Positions 37,100-46,739 of a stretch of DNA of 64,000 nt are shown here, piece by piece (the stretch's first letter is position 1; every line of letters starts with the position of its first letter). The DNA is taken from assembly GCA_004535795.1 (NCBI GenBank), contig SPIA01000001.1, positions 186,001 through 250,000 of the forward strand, given 5' to 3'. Below the pieces are notes generated by a model. That model saw nothing but the letters and a program-made list of their open reading frames with translations, made no database searches and was not told the origin of the DNA. Source of the stretch: Gammaproteobacteria bacterium LSUCC0057. GTDB taxonomy: Bacteria > Pseudomonadota > Gammaproteobacteria > Pseudomonadales > Porticoccaceae. A program made the position numbers and the translations under genes.

Positions 37100-38794
37100 T
37101 CAGCTCCTGCCACTGCGCTGCAGCTGGCGCTCGCTGACCGTCAGGTAGCTATCGGCATCTTTTAGCGGGCTATCGGTGTGGCTGATAATTAGCCGGGTGG
37201 TGGTGCTGAACAGCTGGTCTATTAAGGTAATCAACTGCTGCTCAGCGGCGCTGTCGAGCGCCGAGGTCGGCTCGTCGAGAATGACCAGCAGCGGTTTGCG
37301 CAGCAGCGCCCGAGCGATGGCGATGCGCTGCTTCTCACCTCCCGAGAGGGTCTCGCCGCGCTCGCCAACGGTACTGTCGAGACCATCCGGCAGCCGTGCC
37401 AGCAGCGGGTCGAGCCCGACCTGTGTGGCCACCGCCAGCAGCTGCTCTCGGCTGGCGTGCGGTGCCGAGAACAACAGGTTGTTGGCTAAGCTGTCGCGCA
37501 GGATGACCGGCTGCTGCGCGACCAGCGCGACCCGCGCGCGCCACTGCGCCAGATCGAGTTCGCGCAGTGGAATACCATCGATTTCGATGGTGCCGCTGTG
37601 TGGCTGGCAGTGGCCGAGCAACAGATCGACCAGCGTGCTCTTGCCGCTGCCAGACGGGCCCTGTAGAGCGATCTTGTCACCGGCGGGCAGCTGCGCGGTG
37701 GCGTTGTCAAACAGTGGCGCCGCGGCGCTGTGGCCAAAGCTGAGTTGGCGGATGGCGATCGCACCGCGGGCGTCGGCCGGCAGCGGCTGGCTACCTGTGG
37801 GTTCGGCTGGCTGTTGGCGCAGATAGGCGACGCGGTCAAGGCTGACCACCATGCGCTGCCAGCTCAGGTAGAGGCCGAGCAGTGACTGCACCGGGCCAAA
37901 CGCCATACCCAAATAGGTGGTAAAGGCGACCAGCGCGCCGAGCTGCATGTCACCGTCGATAACACTTAGCCCGCCGACCAGAAAGACTCCGGCGCGGGTG
38001 ATCGAGACCAGCAGACTGGGCACCGCTTGACCAAAAAACTCGATCTTTTGCAGCCGGATTAAACTGTTTAAAAATAGCGCGTTGAGCCGCCCCAAGCGGC
38101 TGTTTTGGTGGCTCTGCGCGCCGCTCGATTGGGTGAACTTGACCATCGGCACCGCCTCGGTGAGGAACGCCGAAAGATCTGCCGAGCACTCGCGACTGGC
38201 GCGGTTGTGCTGCTCTATCCACGGTCGCACTTTGCTCAAAAAGAGCAGTTGCAGCGGTATTAACAACAGCAGTACCGAGGCCAGTTTGGCGTTCAGATAG
38301 ATCAGCAGGCCAAGCGTGCCGAGCAGCCCAATCAGAGCGGACAGCGAGCTGAACAGGGTGTCGACGGCAAAGCGCTGAATTTCTGCGATATCGCGGTCTA
38401 AGCGCGATATCAGGTCGCCAGCGCGCTCGGCCTGATAAAACCGCGGCGTCAACCGATGCATGTGGGCAAACAGATCTTGGCGCAGTGCAAACAGAATGCG
38501 CCCGGAGACCGCAGTGTGGTAGATGCGGTTGACGCCGCTCAACAGCGTGCTGGCCAGCGCCGCAGCAAGCATGATGGCGGCGACAGTGACCAGTGTGGTG
38601 CGGTCGCCGGCGAGTAGGCCATCGTCGATTAACAGTTTCACCAGCATTGGTTGCAGCAGTACCACCGCAGTGACCGTCAGCGACAGCAGCCCCAGGCCAA
38701 ACAGTGCACGTTTTTCGCGGCCCAAATAACTGTAAAGCCAGCGCAGGGAGTGCCTGCGCTGGCTTGAGGTAGTGCTCGCGGCTGTGCTGGCCAC
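37100..38794 (-). CDS. qhpF: QhpF, ABC exporter for the modified gamma subunit
   Basis: Half-size ABC exporter of 564 residues: six transmembrane segments in the first 310 residues, then a nucleotide-binding domain with Walker A GPSGSGKST, signature LSGGEKQRIAIARALL and Walker B LLVILDEPTSALD. In qhp operons QhpF is thought to export the processed gamma subunit to the periplasm. It sits between qhpB and qhpE, six bases after qhpB. Confidence 0.9.
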   Translation of the reverse strand: MASTAASTTSSQRRHSLRWLYSYLGREKRALFGLGLLSLTVTAVVLLQPMLVKLLIDDGLLAGDRTTLVTVAAIMLAAALASTLLSGVNRIYHTAVSGRILFALRQDLFAHMHRLTPRFYQAERAGDLISRLDRDIAEIQRFAVDTLFSSLSALIGLLGTLGLLIYLNAKLASVLLLLIPLQLLFLSKVRPWIEQHNRASRECSADLSAFLTEAVPMVKFTQSSGAQSHQNSRLGRLNALFLNSLIRLQKIEFFGQAVPSLLVSITRAGVFLVGGLSVIDGDMQLGALVAFTTYLGMAFGPVQSLLGLYLSWQRMVVSLDRVAYLRQQPAEPTGSQPLPADARGAIAIRQLSFGHSAAAPLFDNATAQLPAGDKIALQGPSGSGKSTLVDLLLGHCQPHSGTIEIDGIPLRELDLAQWRARVALVAQQPVILRDSLANNLLFSAPHASREQLLAVATQVGLDPLLARLPDGLDSTVGERGETLSGGEKQRIAIARALLRKPLLVILDEPTSALDSAAEQQLITLIDQLFSTTTRLIISHTDSPLKDADSYLTVSERQLQRSGRS

Positions 38795-38800
38795 GCGCGG

Positions 38801-39937
38801 TTACAGTCGGCTGGTGATCACCGGGCGGTGGATCACACGCGGTGTCGACATCGACATATCGCCGCCGAGCGTAATGTTGCCAAGTTTCTCTAGGGTGTCG
38901 GCGTCGTAGGCGACGATGTCGTCAAGCGCGCCACTCAGGTAGATGGTGTTGCCATCGGTAGAGAAGTTAATGCAGTAGTAGGTGTGGTCGAGGGTTAGCG
39001 AGCGCACCTCGGTCTGCGAGGGGACATCAAACTGCTTGAGGTGGCTGAGCACGGCCCACATCTGGTCGGGGTGGCCGGGCCGGGTTTGACCGGAGAACAG
39101 CACCACCTCGAGTGGTCCAAAAATCGGATCAGAGACCTCACCACTGGTAAGGTCAATGCGCTCATAGCCCCAATGGTAGCTGGCCTCGGCCATGTCGCCG
39201 GGCTCGCCATTGAAGCGGGCGACGCTGAACATGCGGATAAATTCGTTGGAGGTATCGCCGATCGGCCAAACCGTGAGTACATCGCGCGGGCTGTACTGCG
39301 GATTGGAGAGGCTGCGGCTGGCGATGGCGACGCGGGTTTCGCCAGTGGAGACGTCCATCGCGTAGACATCGGGCCCGCCCAGATAGAGCGTGCCGTCGTC
39401 GCCAGTCTTCATAATGGTGACTTGGCGCGGCGCCGGGAACGTACGCACCGCCTTAGCGTCGAGGCCATCGTTAACATTGAACACCGCCATGCGGGTCGGT
39501 TGTGCTTGGTAGTGATCACTCATGATCAGCGTTGGGTTTTGGTGCAGATAAATTTCACTGCCATCTGGGCTGATGGCGATTGAACCAAAACTGCGCACCC
39601 GCTCATTGCCCTGGCTCTGGTTAGCGGAAAACACCACTTCGCAACTTTCGATGTCGAGGCCATAAACTTCGCCAAAACTGCCGATAAGGGTATAGGCAAT
39701 CTGGCCATCGGGGCTCATGACCACGGTGCCGGGTGCTGGGTGTGCCGGTAGATCACAGCGGTTAACCGGCTCGAGCGTCTCGGCGTCGATAATATTGAGG
39801 TGGTTGGGGCGGCTCACCACCACCATGTAATCTTTACTGGTCGCCTGCGGCTGAGAGGGGCCACAGCCACTCAGCAGCACAGACAGAGCGGTGATGGCGA
39901 CCGCCGCCGGCAGTCGCGCAACGAGAGTGGGCGTCAT
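38801..39937 (-). CDS. qhpB: QhpB, beta-propeller subunit of QHNDH, predicted lipoprotein
   Basis: Beta subunit of 378 residues with repeated propeller blades (VVMSPDGQIAYTLIGSFGEV, later SPDGSEIYLHQN and NFSTDGNTIYLSGALDD). The signal ends in LLSGC, a good lipobox, so Cys25 would be lipidated and the dimer anchored to a membrane. Beta subunits studied so far are periplasmic, so this would be a variation. The next genes follow within ten bases. Confidence 0.9.
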   Translation of the reverse strand: MTPTLVARLPAAVAITALSVLLSGCGPSQPQATSKDYMVVVSRPNHLNIIDAETLEPVNRCDLPAHPAPGTVVMSPDGQIAYTLIGSFGEVYGLDIESCEVVFSANQSQGNERVRSFGSIAISPDGSEIYLHQNPTLIMSDHYQAQPTRMAVFNVNDGLDAKAVRTFPAPRQVTIMKTGDDGTLYLGGPDVYAMDVSTGETRVAIASRSLSNPQYSPRDVLTVWPIGDTSNEFIRMFSVARFNGEPGDMAEASYHWGYERIDLTSGEVSDPIFGPLEVVLFSGQTRPGHPDQMWAVLSHLKQFDVPSQTEVRSLTLDHTYYCINFSTDGNTIYLSGALDDIVAYDADTLEKLGNITLGGDMSMSTPRVIHRPVITSRL

Positions 39938-39940
39938 AAC

Positions 39941-40264
39941 TTACTCCTTGCCTGGGTAGACGCTGTCGAGATTGCGCCAGTTTTTGGCTGCTGACGGTGC
40001 ATCGGCAGACCAATCTGGGTAGGTGTTCATCATGTCCGGCACCTGCGCTGGCCACCAGCACGGGTCGGAGCAGCCGTACAAGTCGGCCTCCATCGGCTGA
40101 CAGAGCCCGGCGGTGCCGCCAAACATGTCGACCTCCCAACCCGGGTCGGTGGTCGAGGCGCAGCCGACTACCGACTGCATGGCGACCACGTCATCCACTT
40201 GCTGCTGGCTGGTGGTGCCGGCCAGTTCAATCGCTTTCTGGTTGATGGGCTTGAGCTTTTTCAT
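39941..40264 (-). CDS. qhpC: QhpC, gamma subunit of QHNDH carrying the CTQ cofactor
   Basis: Precursor of 107 residues. If the first 28 residues are the leader, the mature chain has Cys7, Glu16, Cys27, Asp33, Cys37, Cys41, Trp43 and Asp49. These are the same positions as the thioether pairs Cys7-Glu16, Cys27-Asp33, Cys41-Asp49 and the Cys37-Trp43 cysteine tryptophylquinone of the P. putida enzyme. In precursor numbering this is Cys35, Glu44, Cys55, Asp61, Cys65, Cys69, Trp71, Asp77. The ATG overlaps the qhpD TGA. Confidence 0.96.
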   Translation of the reverse strand: MKKLKPINQKAIELAGTTSQQQVDDVVAMQSVVGCASTTDPGWEVDMFGGTAGLCQPMEADLYGCSDPCWWPAQVPDMMNTYPDWSADAPSAAKNWRNLDSVYPGKE

Positions 40265-41688
40265 TGTTGTGCTCCTCGTGGGGTGATGTGGGTGTCGTAA
40301 AAACTGGGGTTTTGCGCCATGATCTGGGCGTAGACCGAAACGCCAAAGTCGACCCAGTCGCGCATTAAATCGCAGTAGTGAAAGGTCGGCTTGGTCGGCT
40401 CGTTGTATTTGGCGTAGCTCTCGTGGTAGCAGCCACCGGCGCAGAGGTTGCGTATGCGGCAGGTGTTGCAGCCCTGTTCGGCTTTTTCTACCCGCTCATT
40501 GAGAAATTGGTTGAGAGCTGGGCGGTCGACACCCTGTTTGATGTCGCCAAACAGCGGTAGGTCGGAGCCGGTGAAACGGTGGCACAAGTTGACGCCGCCG
40601 GCGTGGTCGACCGCAACCATGCCGACACCGGCGCCGCACGGCAGGGTCTTTTTGCGGCCTATGTGGAGGTCGGTGAGCAGCTGGTGGAGGTTGGAGAAGC
40701 CGATATTCTCGTTGCGCAGCGCCGCCTCAAGGTACTTTTCGCCGAGCGCTTTCATATTGCTAAATACCGCGGCGAGCTCTTCGTTGCTGAGGTTGTACTC
40801 GGGCAGATCGCCGGAGGTGACCGGGGCAAAACCGACCTCGGCAAAGCCCAGCTCATTGAACAGGTGGTCCCAGATGGTGTGGATGTCGGTCACCCCGGTG
40901 GTCAGCGTCACCCGCGCCCCGACTGGGCGGCTGCGGTAGTTGCTGAGCAGTAGGCCAACTTTTTTCGCCACCGTCTCGTAGGTGCCTTTGCCGCCGACGG
41001 TGATGCGGTTTTTGTCGTGCAGCGCCTTGGGGCCGTCGATGCTGACCGCGATACCGACATTGTGCTGATCTAGATAGCGGATGGTCTGCTCGTTGAGCAA
41101 GGTGGCGTTGGTGGTCATCGAAAAATCGACCAGCTTGCCCAACTCGCCAAAGCGCTGCTCACAGTAGGCGATCACCTTCTTGATCAGCGGCAGGTGGCTG
41201 AGCGGCTCGCCGCCAAAAAACACCACGTTGTAGCGGGGCTGGTTGGGCGACTCCTTGAGCAGCATCTCGATCGAGCCAATGGCGGTATCGTAGTCCATCT
41301 TAATACCGTTGCTGGGGGTCGCCAGATCCTCTTTATAGCAGTAGCTACAGCTGAGGTTGCAGCCGGTGTTGATATTTAGCACCACCGTGGTTAGCGGCAC
41401 CGACTTCAATGCGATTGGCGGCTTGGCCTGCTCGACAGTTCCCGGTGCGCGCAAAATGTCCAGCGAGCACAGCTCGGCGATGGTGTTGTCGAGCTCGTCG
41501 TCGGCGCACTCGGCAGTCAGTGCCGAGTAGTCGGCGCCGCTGCCGTTGGCCTCGAAGAAATCGATTACCTTGCGGCCGGTGCTGTCCAGTTCAAACAGCG
41601 CGCTGCTGGGGATGTGAAAGATCAACTCGCGCTGCTCTACCTCAATACAGTGGTAGTTGTTGCGGTTGAGTTCTAGTGGTGTGCCCAT
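40261..41688 (-). CDS. qhpD: QhpD, radical SAM/SPASM enzyme forming gamma-subunit thioether cross-links
   Basis: Radical SAM protein of 475 residues. Cys110, Cys114 and Cys117 (CNLSCSYC) form the C-x3-C-x2-C cluster site. Cys-rich motifs in the C-terminus ([17 protein letters not shown]) are the SPASM clusters. Known QhpD makes the Cys-to-Asp/Glu thioether bonds in QhpC. It is directly upstream of qhpC (ATGA overlap) and 24 bases after qhpA. Context makes a sulfatase-maturase role unlikely. Confidence 0.94.
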   Translation of the reverse strand: MGTPLELNRNNYHCIEVEQRELIFHIPSSALFELDSTGRKVIDFFEANGSGADYSALTAECADDELDNTIAELCSLDILRAPGTVEQAKPPIALKSVPLTTVVLNINTGCNLSCSYCYKEDLATPSNGIKMDYDTAIGSIEMLLKESPNQPRYNVVFFGGEPLSHLPLIKKVIAYCEQRFGELGKLVDFSMTTNATLLNEQTIRYLDQHNVGIAVSIDGPKALHDKNRITVGGKGTYETVAKKVGLLLSNYRSRPVGARVTLTTGVTDIHTIWDHLFNELGFAEVGFAPVTSGDLPEYNLSNEELAAVFSNMKALGEKYLEAALRNENIGFSNLHQLLTDLHIGRKKTLPCGAGVGMVAVDHAGGVNLCHRFTGSDLPLFGDIKQGVDRPALNQFLNERVEKAEQGCNTCRIRNLCAGGCYHESYAKYNEPTKPTFHYCDLMRDWVDFGVSVYAQIMAQNPSFYDTHITPRGAQQ

Positions 41689-41712
41689 AGTCGTCTCGCG
41701 GTGGTTGCTGCA

Positions 41713-43317
41713 CTAGCGCAGTGGCGGATTGTTCCAGCGCTGCACGGTCACAATCATATGCGCATCGCCCTCGACGGTCTGATTGCCATCGCTGACCGCG
41801 GCGACCACTTTGAGATTGCCGACATTGTTGGTCGACTGTTTGCGCAAAGGGTTGGGACCGGCGTCGGCGGGAGTAAAGATGCCCGTTGTCGCGTCCATGG
41901 TGCCGGCAAATTTGACATCTTGGTCGTGGGCAGCGGTCTCATCCCACGGCTCTACCCGCCAGCTCGCCGGCAGACTGCCCAGCGCAATGTCATCGCCGGT
42001 GCCAGCGGTGCGGTCGGCACCGTAGTCAACGCCATAAGCGGTAAAGGCGCCGTACATTTTGTTGCGCGAGCCGCCATTGCCGCCGATGCGCGCCACCGAG
42101 AAGTCGGGCAGTACTGTCACCGCATCGAGTTGCCGGTAGAGCGCCAATGCATCGTTAAGCTGCGCAGTGCCGCGGCTGACGGCGAACTGGCCGACGCGGG
42201 CGTCAGCGGCCACCTCGACCTGGGCGCGCCACTCGCTGGCGCTGTCGCGCTCTACTGCGAGCAGTTTGACACCGGCTGGCAATACAACATTGCCACTGAG
42301 GTTAGCGCCGTGCAGCGTCAATGTGGTGGTGCTGCCCGTTTTAAGCTGTTGCGGCCAGACTGCGGTGAGCAGCGTTTGGCCGCTGTCGCGCTGGGCGGTC
42401 AGCACCACCCCGAGCTCGTTGTGCTCACTCTGGAACATGCGACCCTGCATCTGGTTAAAACTCTCATCGGCCGCTAAGACCTGCAGGTAGTCGACGCCGT
42501 CGATGGTGAACTGGCCGCGCCACTCGTAGCCGGTGTAGACAATACTCTGGCCGCGGCTGCTAAAGCGCTCGCCGTTATCAAACTGGCCGGTAAAGTTGGC
42601 GAAGTAGCGGTCGTCACCGTCTTGGGTGACGCTCATGGTGCCGACAAAGCGGCCTTTGCCAGGCATCTCGCCGGCCAGTTGCCAGCTGCCGCTGAGGCTC
42701 TGTTTGGTGGTCGCCTGCCACTCATCCCAAGCCTCGCTCTGCAGCGGGTAGTCGGCGGCGATCTCGGGGGTGATTTCATTCAAAGCGATATCCAGCCACT
42801 CGCGGTCGCGGCCGTAGAGTGAGTATTCGATCGAGGGGTACTGGCCAATGTGAAAGTGCACCGACTTCTCCCACTCCTCGGCGCTGCGGCGCTGCAGGGC
42901 ATGGCGGCCGCTAGAGTGACAGCGGCCACAGGTAACTTGAATATGTTCGGGGTAGAGGCTGGCCTCTTGCACCGCCGGCAGCCGCTCGGGCAGGTAGCGG
43001 GCGGGCAGTGCCTCACTCGGCGCCAGCCCCTGGGTGTCGGCGAGGTGTTTTACCAGCGCCGCTTTAATTTCGGCGGCGCTGCGGCCATCGTCGTCGGCAA
43101 TCACCAAACCGTGCATCAGCTGCATGCGGCTGATAGTCATCTCCCAGCCTTCCGGGGTTTTGCGCTGCTCGCTGATACGGCTGAGGCCGGCATTGCTGGG
43201 AGCGTGACAGCCCAAGCAGTAGCGGTTGAGCAGATCTTGGTCGGCCAGCGCCGCTTGGCTACCGACAAAATACAAGCCAACAGAGATGGCCGACATGGCC
43301 AGAGCGCGGACGAACAT
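41713..43317 (-). CDS. qhpA: QhpA, diheme cytochrome c alpha subunit of quinohemoprotein amine dehydrogenase
   Basis: Periplasmic subunit of 534 residues. A signal peptide (about 1-25, ending QAALA) is followed by two heme c sites, CLGCH (Cys34-His38) and CGRCH (Cys130-His134). The C-terminal half is beta-rich (HGANLSGNVVLPAGVKLLAV and the SVTQDGDDRYFANFTGQFDN stretch), as in QHNDH alpha. It passes electrons from the CTQ site to an acceptor such as azurin or cytochrome c. First gene of the operon; promoter expected in 43318-43489. Confidence 0.94.
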   Translation of the reverse strand: MFVRALAMSAISVGLYFVGSQAALADQDLLNRYCLGCHAPSNAGLSRISEQRKTPEGWEMTISRMQLMHGLVIADDDGRSAAEIKAALVKHLADTQGLAPSEALPARYLPERLPAVQEASLYPEHIQVTCGRCHSSGRHALQRRSAEEWEKSVHFHIGQYPSIEYSLYGRDREWLDIALNEITPEIAADYPLQSEAWDEWQATTKQSLSGSWQLAGEMPGKGRFVGTMSVTQDGDDRYFANFTGQFDNGERFSSRGQSIVYTGYEWRGQFTIDGVDYLQVLAADESFNQMQGRMFQSEHNELGVVLTAQRDSGQTLLTAVWPQQLKTGSTTTLTLHGANLSGNVVLPAGVKLLAVERDSASEWRAQVEVAADARVGQFAVSRGTAQLNDALALYRQLDAVTVLPDFSVARIGGNGGSRNKMYGAFTAYGVDYGADRTAGTGDDIALGSLPASWRVEPWDETAAHDQDVKFAGTMDATTGIFTPADAGPNPLRKQSTNNVGNLKVVAAVSDGNQTVEGDAHMIVTVQRWNNPPLR

Positions 43318-43389
43318 AATTTACCTCTCCAATAAACAAGCAGCTGCTGTTCTTCTGGGTTTACAGTCAGCACCAATAAAGGTCAATAG

Positions 43390-43409
43390 ACCTAATTGAT
43401 CGTTAAGGT
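43390..43409. promoter_or_regulatory. Candidate operator upstream of qhpA
   Basis: A partly palindromic 20-mer of the form ACCT-N4-GATC-N4-AGGT lies 73 bases upstream of the qhpA ATG, between it and the TetR gene. A GACCTAA at 43389-43395 also has a reversed copy TTAGGTC further upstream. It is a plausible TetR-type operator, but the symmetry is incomplete. Confidence 0.3.
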
Positions 43410-43489
43410 AACCCAGCGACAATTTGGCTGTCAATCGATTTTTAGGTCGAATGACAAGTTAATTTGCGCAGTGCTTGATAAAGGCAGCG

Positions 43490-44095
43490 CTAATCGGGGA
43501 TCTCTCCCGACTTGATCAGCCACAAAAATGACTGCGTGGCGATGCTGCTGATCGCCTTGGTCTCGCGCATCCACGGCTTGTGGTAGCCGACAAATACCGT
43601 GTGCCCCTCGAGTGAGGCGGTGATAAACAGCGCCAAGTGTTTCACCTGGCGGTCGTTCAGCGCCGGGTTGATGGCGCGAATGATCTCTTTCACCACCAGA
43701 CGGTAGCGCCGGTACATGGCCTCCATGTGTTTGGTCATCGCCTGGTGGTGGTTGGAGAGCGACCAGAGCTCGGGGAAGAAAATAGTGGTCTTTTTGGTTT
43801 TCAGATCCTCAACCACCATATCGACCAGCTCGGCGAGCTGCTGCTCGGCGCTGCCGTGGCTGCGGATCTCCTCAAAGCTGGCCAGGTAGGCCTCTATCTC
43901 GACCATCATCATCGCTTCGAGCAGCGCATCTTTGCTGGGGAAATAGTGCTGCAGGTTACTCAGTTTCACCTCGGCGGCGGCGGCCACTTTGCGCAGCGAA
44001 AAGCCAGCATAGCCCTCGGCGATAAACACCTTGATCGCTGAAGAGAGGATCTCACTAGCGGTATTTTTGCCTTTGCTATAAACCCCTGCGCGCAT
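43490..44095 (-). CDS. TetR/AcrR-family transcriptional regulator
   Basis: Regulator of 201 residues with an N-terminal helix-turn-helix (GFSLRKVAAAAEVKLSNLQHYF). It lies upstream of the qhp operon on the same strand and divergent from the TonB receptor gene, so it may control both. Known qhp operons use an AraC-type QhpR, so a TetR here would be a different control. Ligand unknown. Confidence 0.9.
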   Translation of the reverse strand: MRAGVYSKGKNTASEILSSAIKVFIAEGYAGFSLRKVAAAAEVKLSNLQHYFPSKDALLEAMMMVEIEAYLASFEEIRSHGSAEQQLAELVDMVVEDLKTKKTTIFFPELWSLSNHHQAMTKHMEAMYRRYRLVVKEIIRAINPALNDRQVKHLALFITASLEGHTVFVGYHKPWMRETKAISSIATQSFLWLIKSGEIPD

Positions 44096-44283
44096 GGCGA
44101 TAACATCCTTTAAATTGATTCATTTTGAGTGATCTAACTGAAAAAAGAGTAACGGAATAGTGTGAGATAAATGTTAAAGCATAAAATAAATGACCGATAA
44201 GCGTTGCCATGACTGTGCTTTTCTATATTTACGCTACGTAATCAATTGCCGTTAAAAAGTTATGGTTATATGCTGGAACTGTA

Positions 44284-44312
44284 TTGACCACTGTTTTTGA
44301 TTCCAATACACT
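44284..44312 (+). promoter_or_regulatory. Candidate sigma-70 promoter of the TonB receptor gene
   Basis: TTGACC (44284-44289) is followed by 17 bases and TACACT (44307-44312), 68 bases before the ATG at 44381. It lies in the 285-base divergent spacer before the TetR gene, where it could be repressed. Confidence 0.6.
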
Positions 44313-44380
44313 CGACCTACATTTACGCTGCGGCGAAAATGATGAGGGATAAATAATACCTAGTCAAAGGGGAATACTGT

Positions 44381-46615
44381 ATGAAAATGTTTCGACTGAA
44401 CAAACTCTCGGCCGCACTGCTGGCCTCGTCGGTGGCAATGTCCGCCAGCGCCGCGGTGTTGGAAGAGGTGGTGATTACTGCGCAAAAACGCGAGCAGGGC
44501 CTGCAAGATGTTGGTATCTCGGTGTCGGCAATGACCGGCGACCAGATGGAAGCGCTCGGTTTTGACAACGCCCAGCAGGTTACTGCTATGGCGCCCGGGG
44601 TCAGCACCGTACAGCCCAACGGCGAAGCCAACTACTCGATCGCTATTCGCGGTGTCGCCAACTCCGACTTCACCACCAACGTCGAAAGCCCGGTGGCGAT
44701 GTATGTCGATGAGGTCTATATCAGCCAGATGTCCGGCGCCGGTTTTGCCCTGTTTGACATGGAGCGGGTAGAGATTCTGCGCGGCCCACAGGGCACGCTG
44801 TTCGGCCGCAACGCCACCGGCGGTTTGGCCCACTTTATTACCCGCAAGCCGAGCCAAGAGGCGGATGGTTACGCCAAAGTGACGCTGGGCGACTACAACC
44901 AGATCAGGTTTGAAGGGGCCGCTGGTGGCGCCATCACCGACAACCTGTCGGCACGGGTTTCGGTTGCAACCCATGACAACGATGGTTACATCACTAACCG
45001 CCTTGGCGGCGACTTGAACAACGCCAACGACCGCGCCGGCCGTGTGCAGTTTCTCTACACCCCCAGCGACGAAACCGAAATTCTGCTCAACGCCCGTTTT
45101 GCTACGCAAGATATCGATACCGGTTTTTTTGAGAATGTCTCCTCGATCCGCCCTGGCGAGCTGACCCCTGATGAGATGAACCCGGTGTTAGAGTACATTG
45201 ACAACGACGGCGACGTATTTGCCGGTGACTACGACGACCCCGGCTTTAACGACCTGGAAACTTCCGGCTACACGCTAACGGTAAGCCACGACATGGGTGG
45301 CGCCAACTTGACCTCGATCACCGACTTTTCATCGGTCGAGCGCCGCTACATTGAGGATTCTGATGCCTCGCCGCTGTCTTTCTTCAACTTTTTCCTCACC
45401 ACCGACGCCGAGCAGTTCTCGCAAGAGCTGCGCCTAGATGGCGAGACCGACACCATGAAATGGGTAGCCGGCTTCTACTACCTCGACCTCGATATCTCCG
45501 ATGCTAATGGTGCTGTGACTGACCCCTTTGTTGGTCCTGCCGAAACGGAAGGCGCCGAGGCTGGGTTGTTTAACCCCTACACCTCAAAACTGCAGTCGAC
45601 CTCGCTATTTGGTCAGTTGGAGTTTTCGCTGTCAGAGCAGCTGACCTTAATTGCTGGTGCCCGAGTCATTCAGGACGAGAAAGAGTTCGACTTCACCGTC
45701 AACTACGTTGAGTTCCTCGATCCAGATTCCGACGCTTTTGACTCGTCGGCCAACCATGCTAATTTAACTGTGTTTGGTGATTTGGTCGGTGCGCCGGGTT
45801 ACGGCGAGTACTCTGGTGATCGCAAAGACACTGAAGTCTCTGCCCGTCTGCAGCTCGACTACCGCCTCAGCGATGAGACGCTGCTCTACACCAGCTGGAA
45901 CCGCGGTGTGAAGGGTGGCGGCTATAATGCGCCAATCTTCCCGCTCTCCGAGCCACTGGACTACACCGATGAGGTTATGTCCTACGACCCAGAGCAGCTC
46001 GACGCCTTTGAGGTCGGTTTCAAACACGAGTTCATGGATGGCAAGGCGCGCTTGAACGGTGCCGCCTACTACTACGACTACAACGACTACCAGACCTTTT
46101 ATATCGTCGGTATCGACACCATCACCTTCAACTCCGACGCCGAGGCGCAGGGCTTTGAGTTAGAGCTACAAGCCTCACCCGCCGAGGGTTGGGATATTCT
46201 GTTGGGCGCCGCCTACAGCGATATCGATGTCGATCTCCCCGACGGTCGCACCACACGCCCGGTACAGTCGCCCGAGTGGAACTTTAACGCCATGGTCCGC
46301 TACGAGTGGGAAATCGCTCAGGGTGGCCGTGTCGCCCTGCAGGCCGACAGCATGTACCGCTCTGAGCACGTGTTTGCTATGACCGGTGCCGAAACCGTTG
46401 AAGAAGACGGTTACGCTATCAGCAACGTCTCGCTTACCTACAGCGCCCCGGGCGATCAGTGGCAGGTGTCGGCGTTTGTCGAGAACGTCACCGATGAAGA
46501 GTATCTGGTGCAGACCTTCGACCTCTCCAGCACCGACGTGTTTGGTCTTACCGAGCAGTACTACGGCCGTCCGCAGTGGTGGGGCGTCTCGTTCAAGTAC
46601 AACTGGGGCAACTAA
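44381..46615 (+). CDS. TonB-dependent outer-membrane receptor
   Basis: Outer-membrane transporter of 744 residues. Signal peptide (residues 1-24, ending AMSASA), a TonB box-like EEVVITAQKR at about 28-37, plug domain (FDMERVEILRGPQGTLFGRN) and a C-terminal strand ending in aromatic Trp/Phe residues. The type is that of receptors for organic substrates as much as siderophores; no siderophore genes are near. It is likely linked to the catabolic genes and is closed by a terminator. Confidence 0.93.
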   Translation: MKMFRLNKLSAALLASSVAMSASAAVLEEVVITAQKREQGLQDVGISVSAMTGDQMEALGFDNAQQVTAMAPGVSTVQPNGEANYSIAIRGVANSDFTTNVESPVAMYVDEVYISQMSGAGFALFDMERVEILRGPQGTLFGRNATGGLAHFITRKPSQEADGYAKVTLGDYNQIRFEGAAGGAITDNLSARVSVATHDNDGYITNRLGGDLNNANDRAGRVQFLYTPSDETEILLNARFATQDIDTGFFENVSSIRPGELTPDEMNPVLEYIDNDGDVFAGDYDDPGFNDLETSGYTLTVSHDMGGANLTSITDFSSVERRYIEDSDASPLSFFNFFLTTDAEQFSQELRLDGETDTMKWVAGFYYLDLDISDANGAVTDPFVGPAETEGAEAGLFNPYTSKLQSTSLFGQLEFSLSEQLTLIAGARVIQDEKEFDFTVNYVEFLDPDSDAFDSSANHANLTVFGDLVGAPGYGEYSGDRKDTEVSARLQLDYRLSDETLLYTSWNRGVKGGGYNAPIFPLSEPLDYTDEVMSYDPEQLDAFEVGFKHEFMDGKARLNGAAYYYDYNDYQTFYIVGIDTITFNSDAEAQGFELELQASPAEGWDILLGAAYSDIDVDLPDGRTTRPVQSPEWNFNAMVRYEWEIAQGGRVALQADSMYRSEHVFAMTGAETVEEDGYAISNVSLTYSAPGDQWQVSAFVENVTDEEYLVQTFDLSSTDVFGLTEQYYGRPQWWGVSFKYNWGN

Positions 46616-46661
46616 GCCCCGCGCAGGTGGCCAATTAGCCCCTGTGTAGCGGCAAAACAGT

Positions 46662-46693
46662 GGTGCGGGGGTTCTACCCTCGCACCATTTTTG
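46662..46693 (+). terminator. Rho-independent terminator after the TonB receptor gene
   Basis: GGTGCGGGGG (46662-46671) pairs with CCCTCGCACC (46677-46686) with one mismatch around a five-base loop, followed by ATTTTTG. It separates the receptor from the downstream ligase operon. Confidence 0.85.
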
Positions 46694-46739
46694 TCTCTGC
46701 TAACTGCTTTTTTAGCGCAACCAGCATTTAGGAGCCGTT

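Noticed and set aside
40261-41688. Radical SAM gene as anaerobic sulfatase-maturing enzyme for the sulfatase at 15525
   Set aside because: It is overlapped by qhpC and lies in a full qhp operon, so QhpD is the much better assignment.
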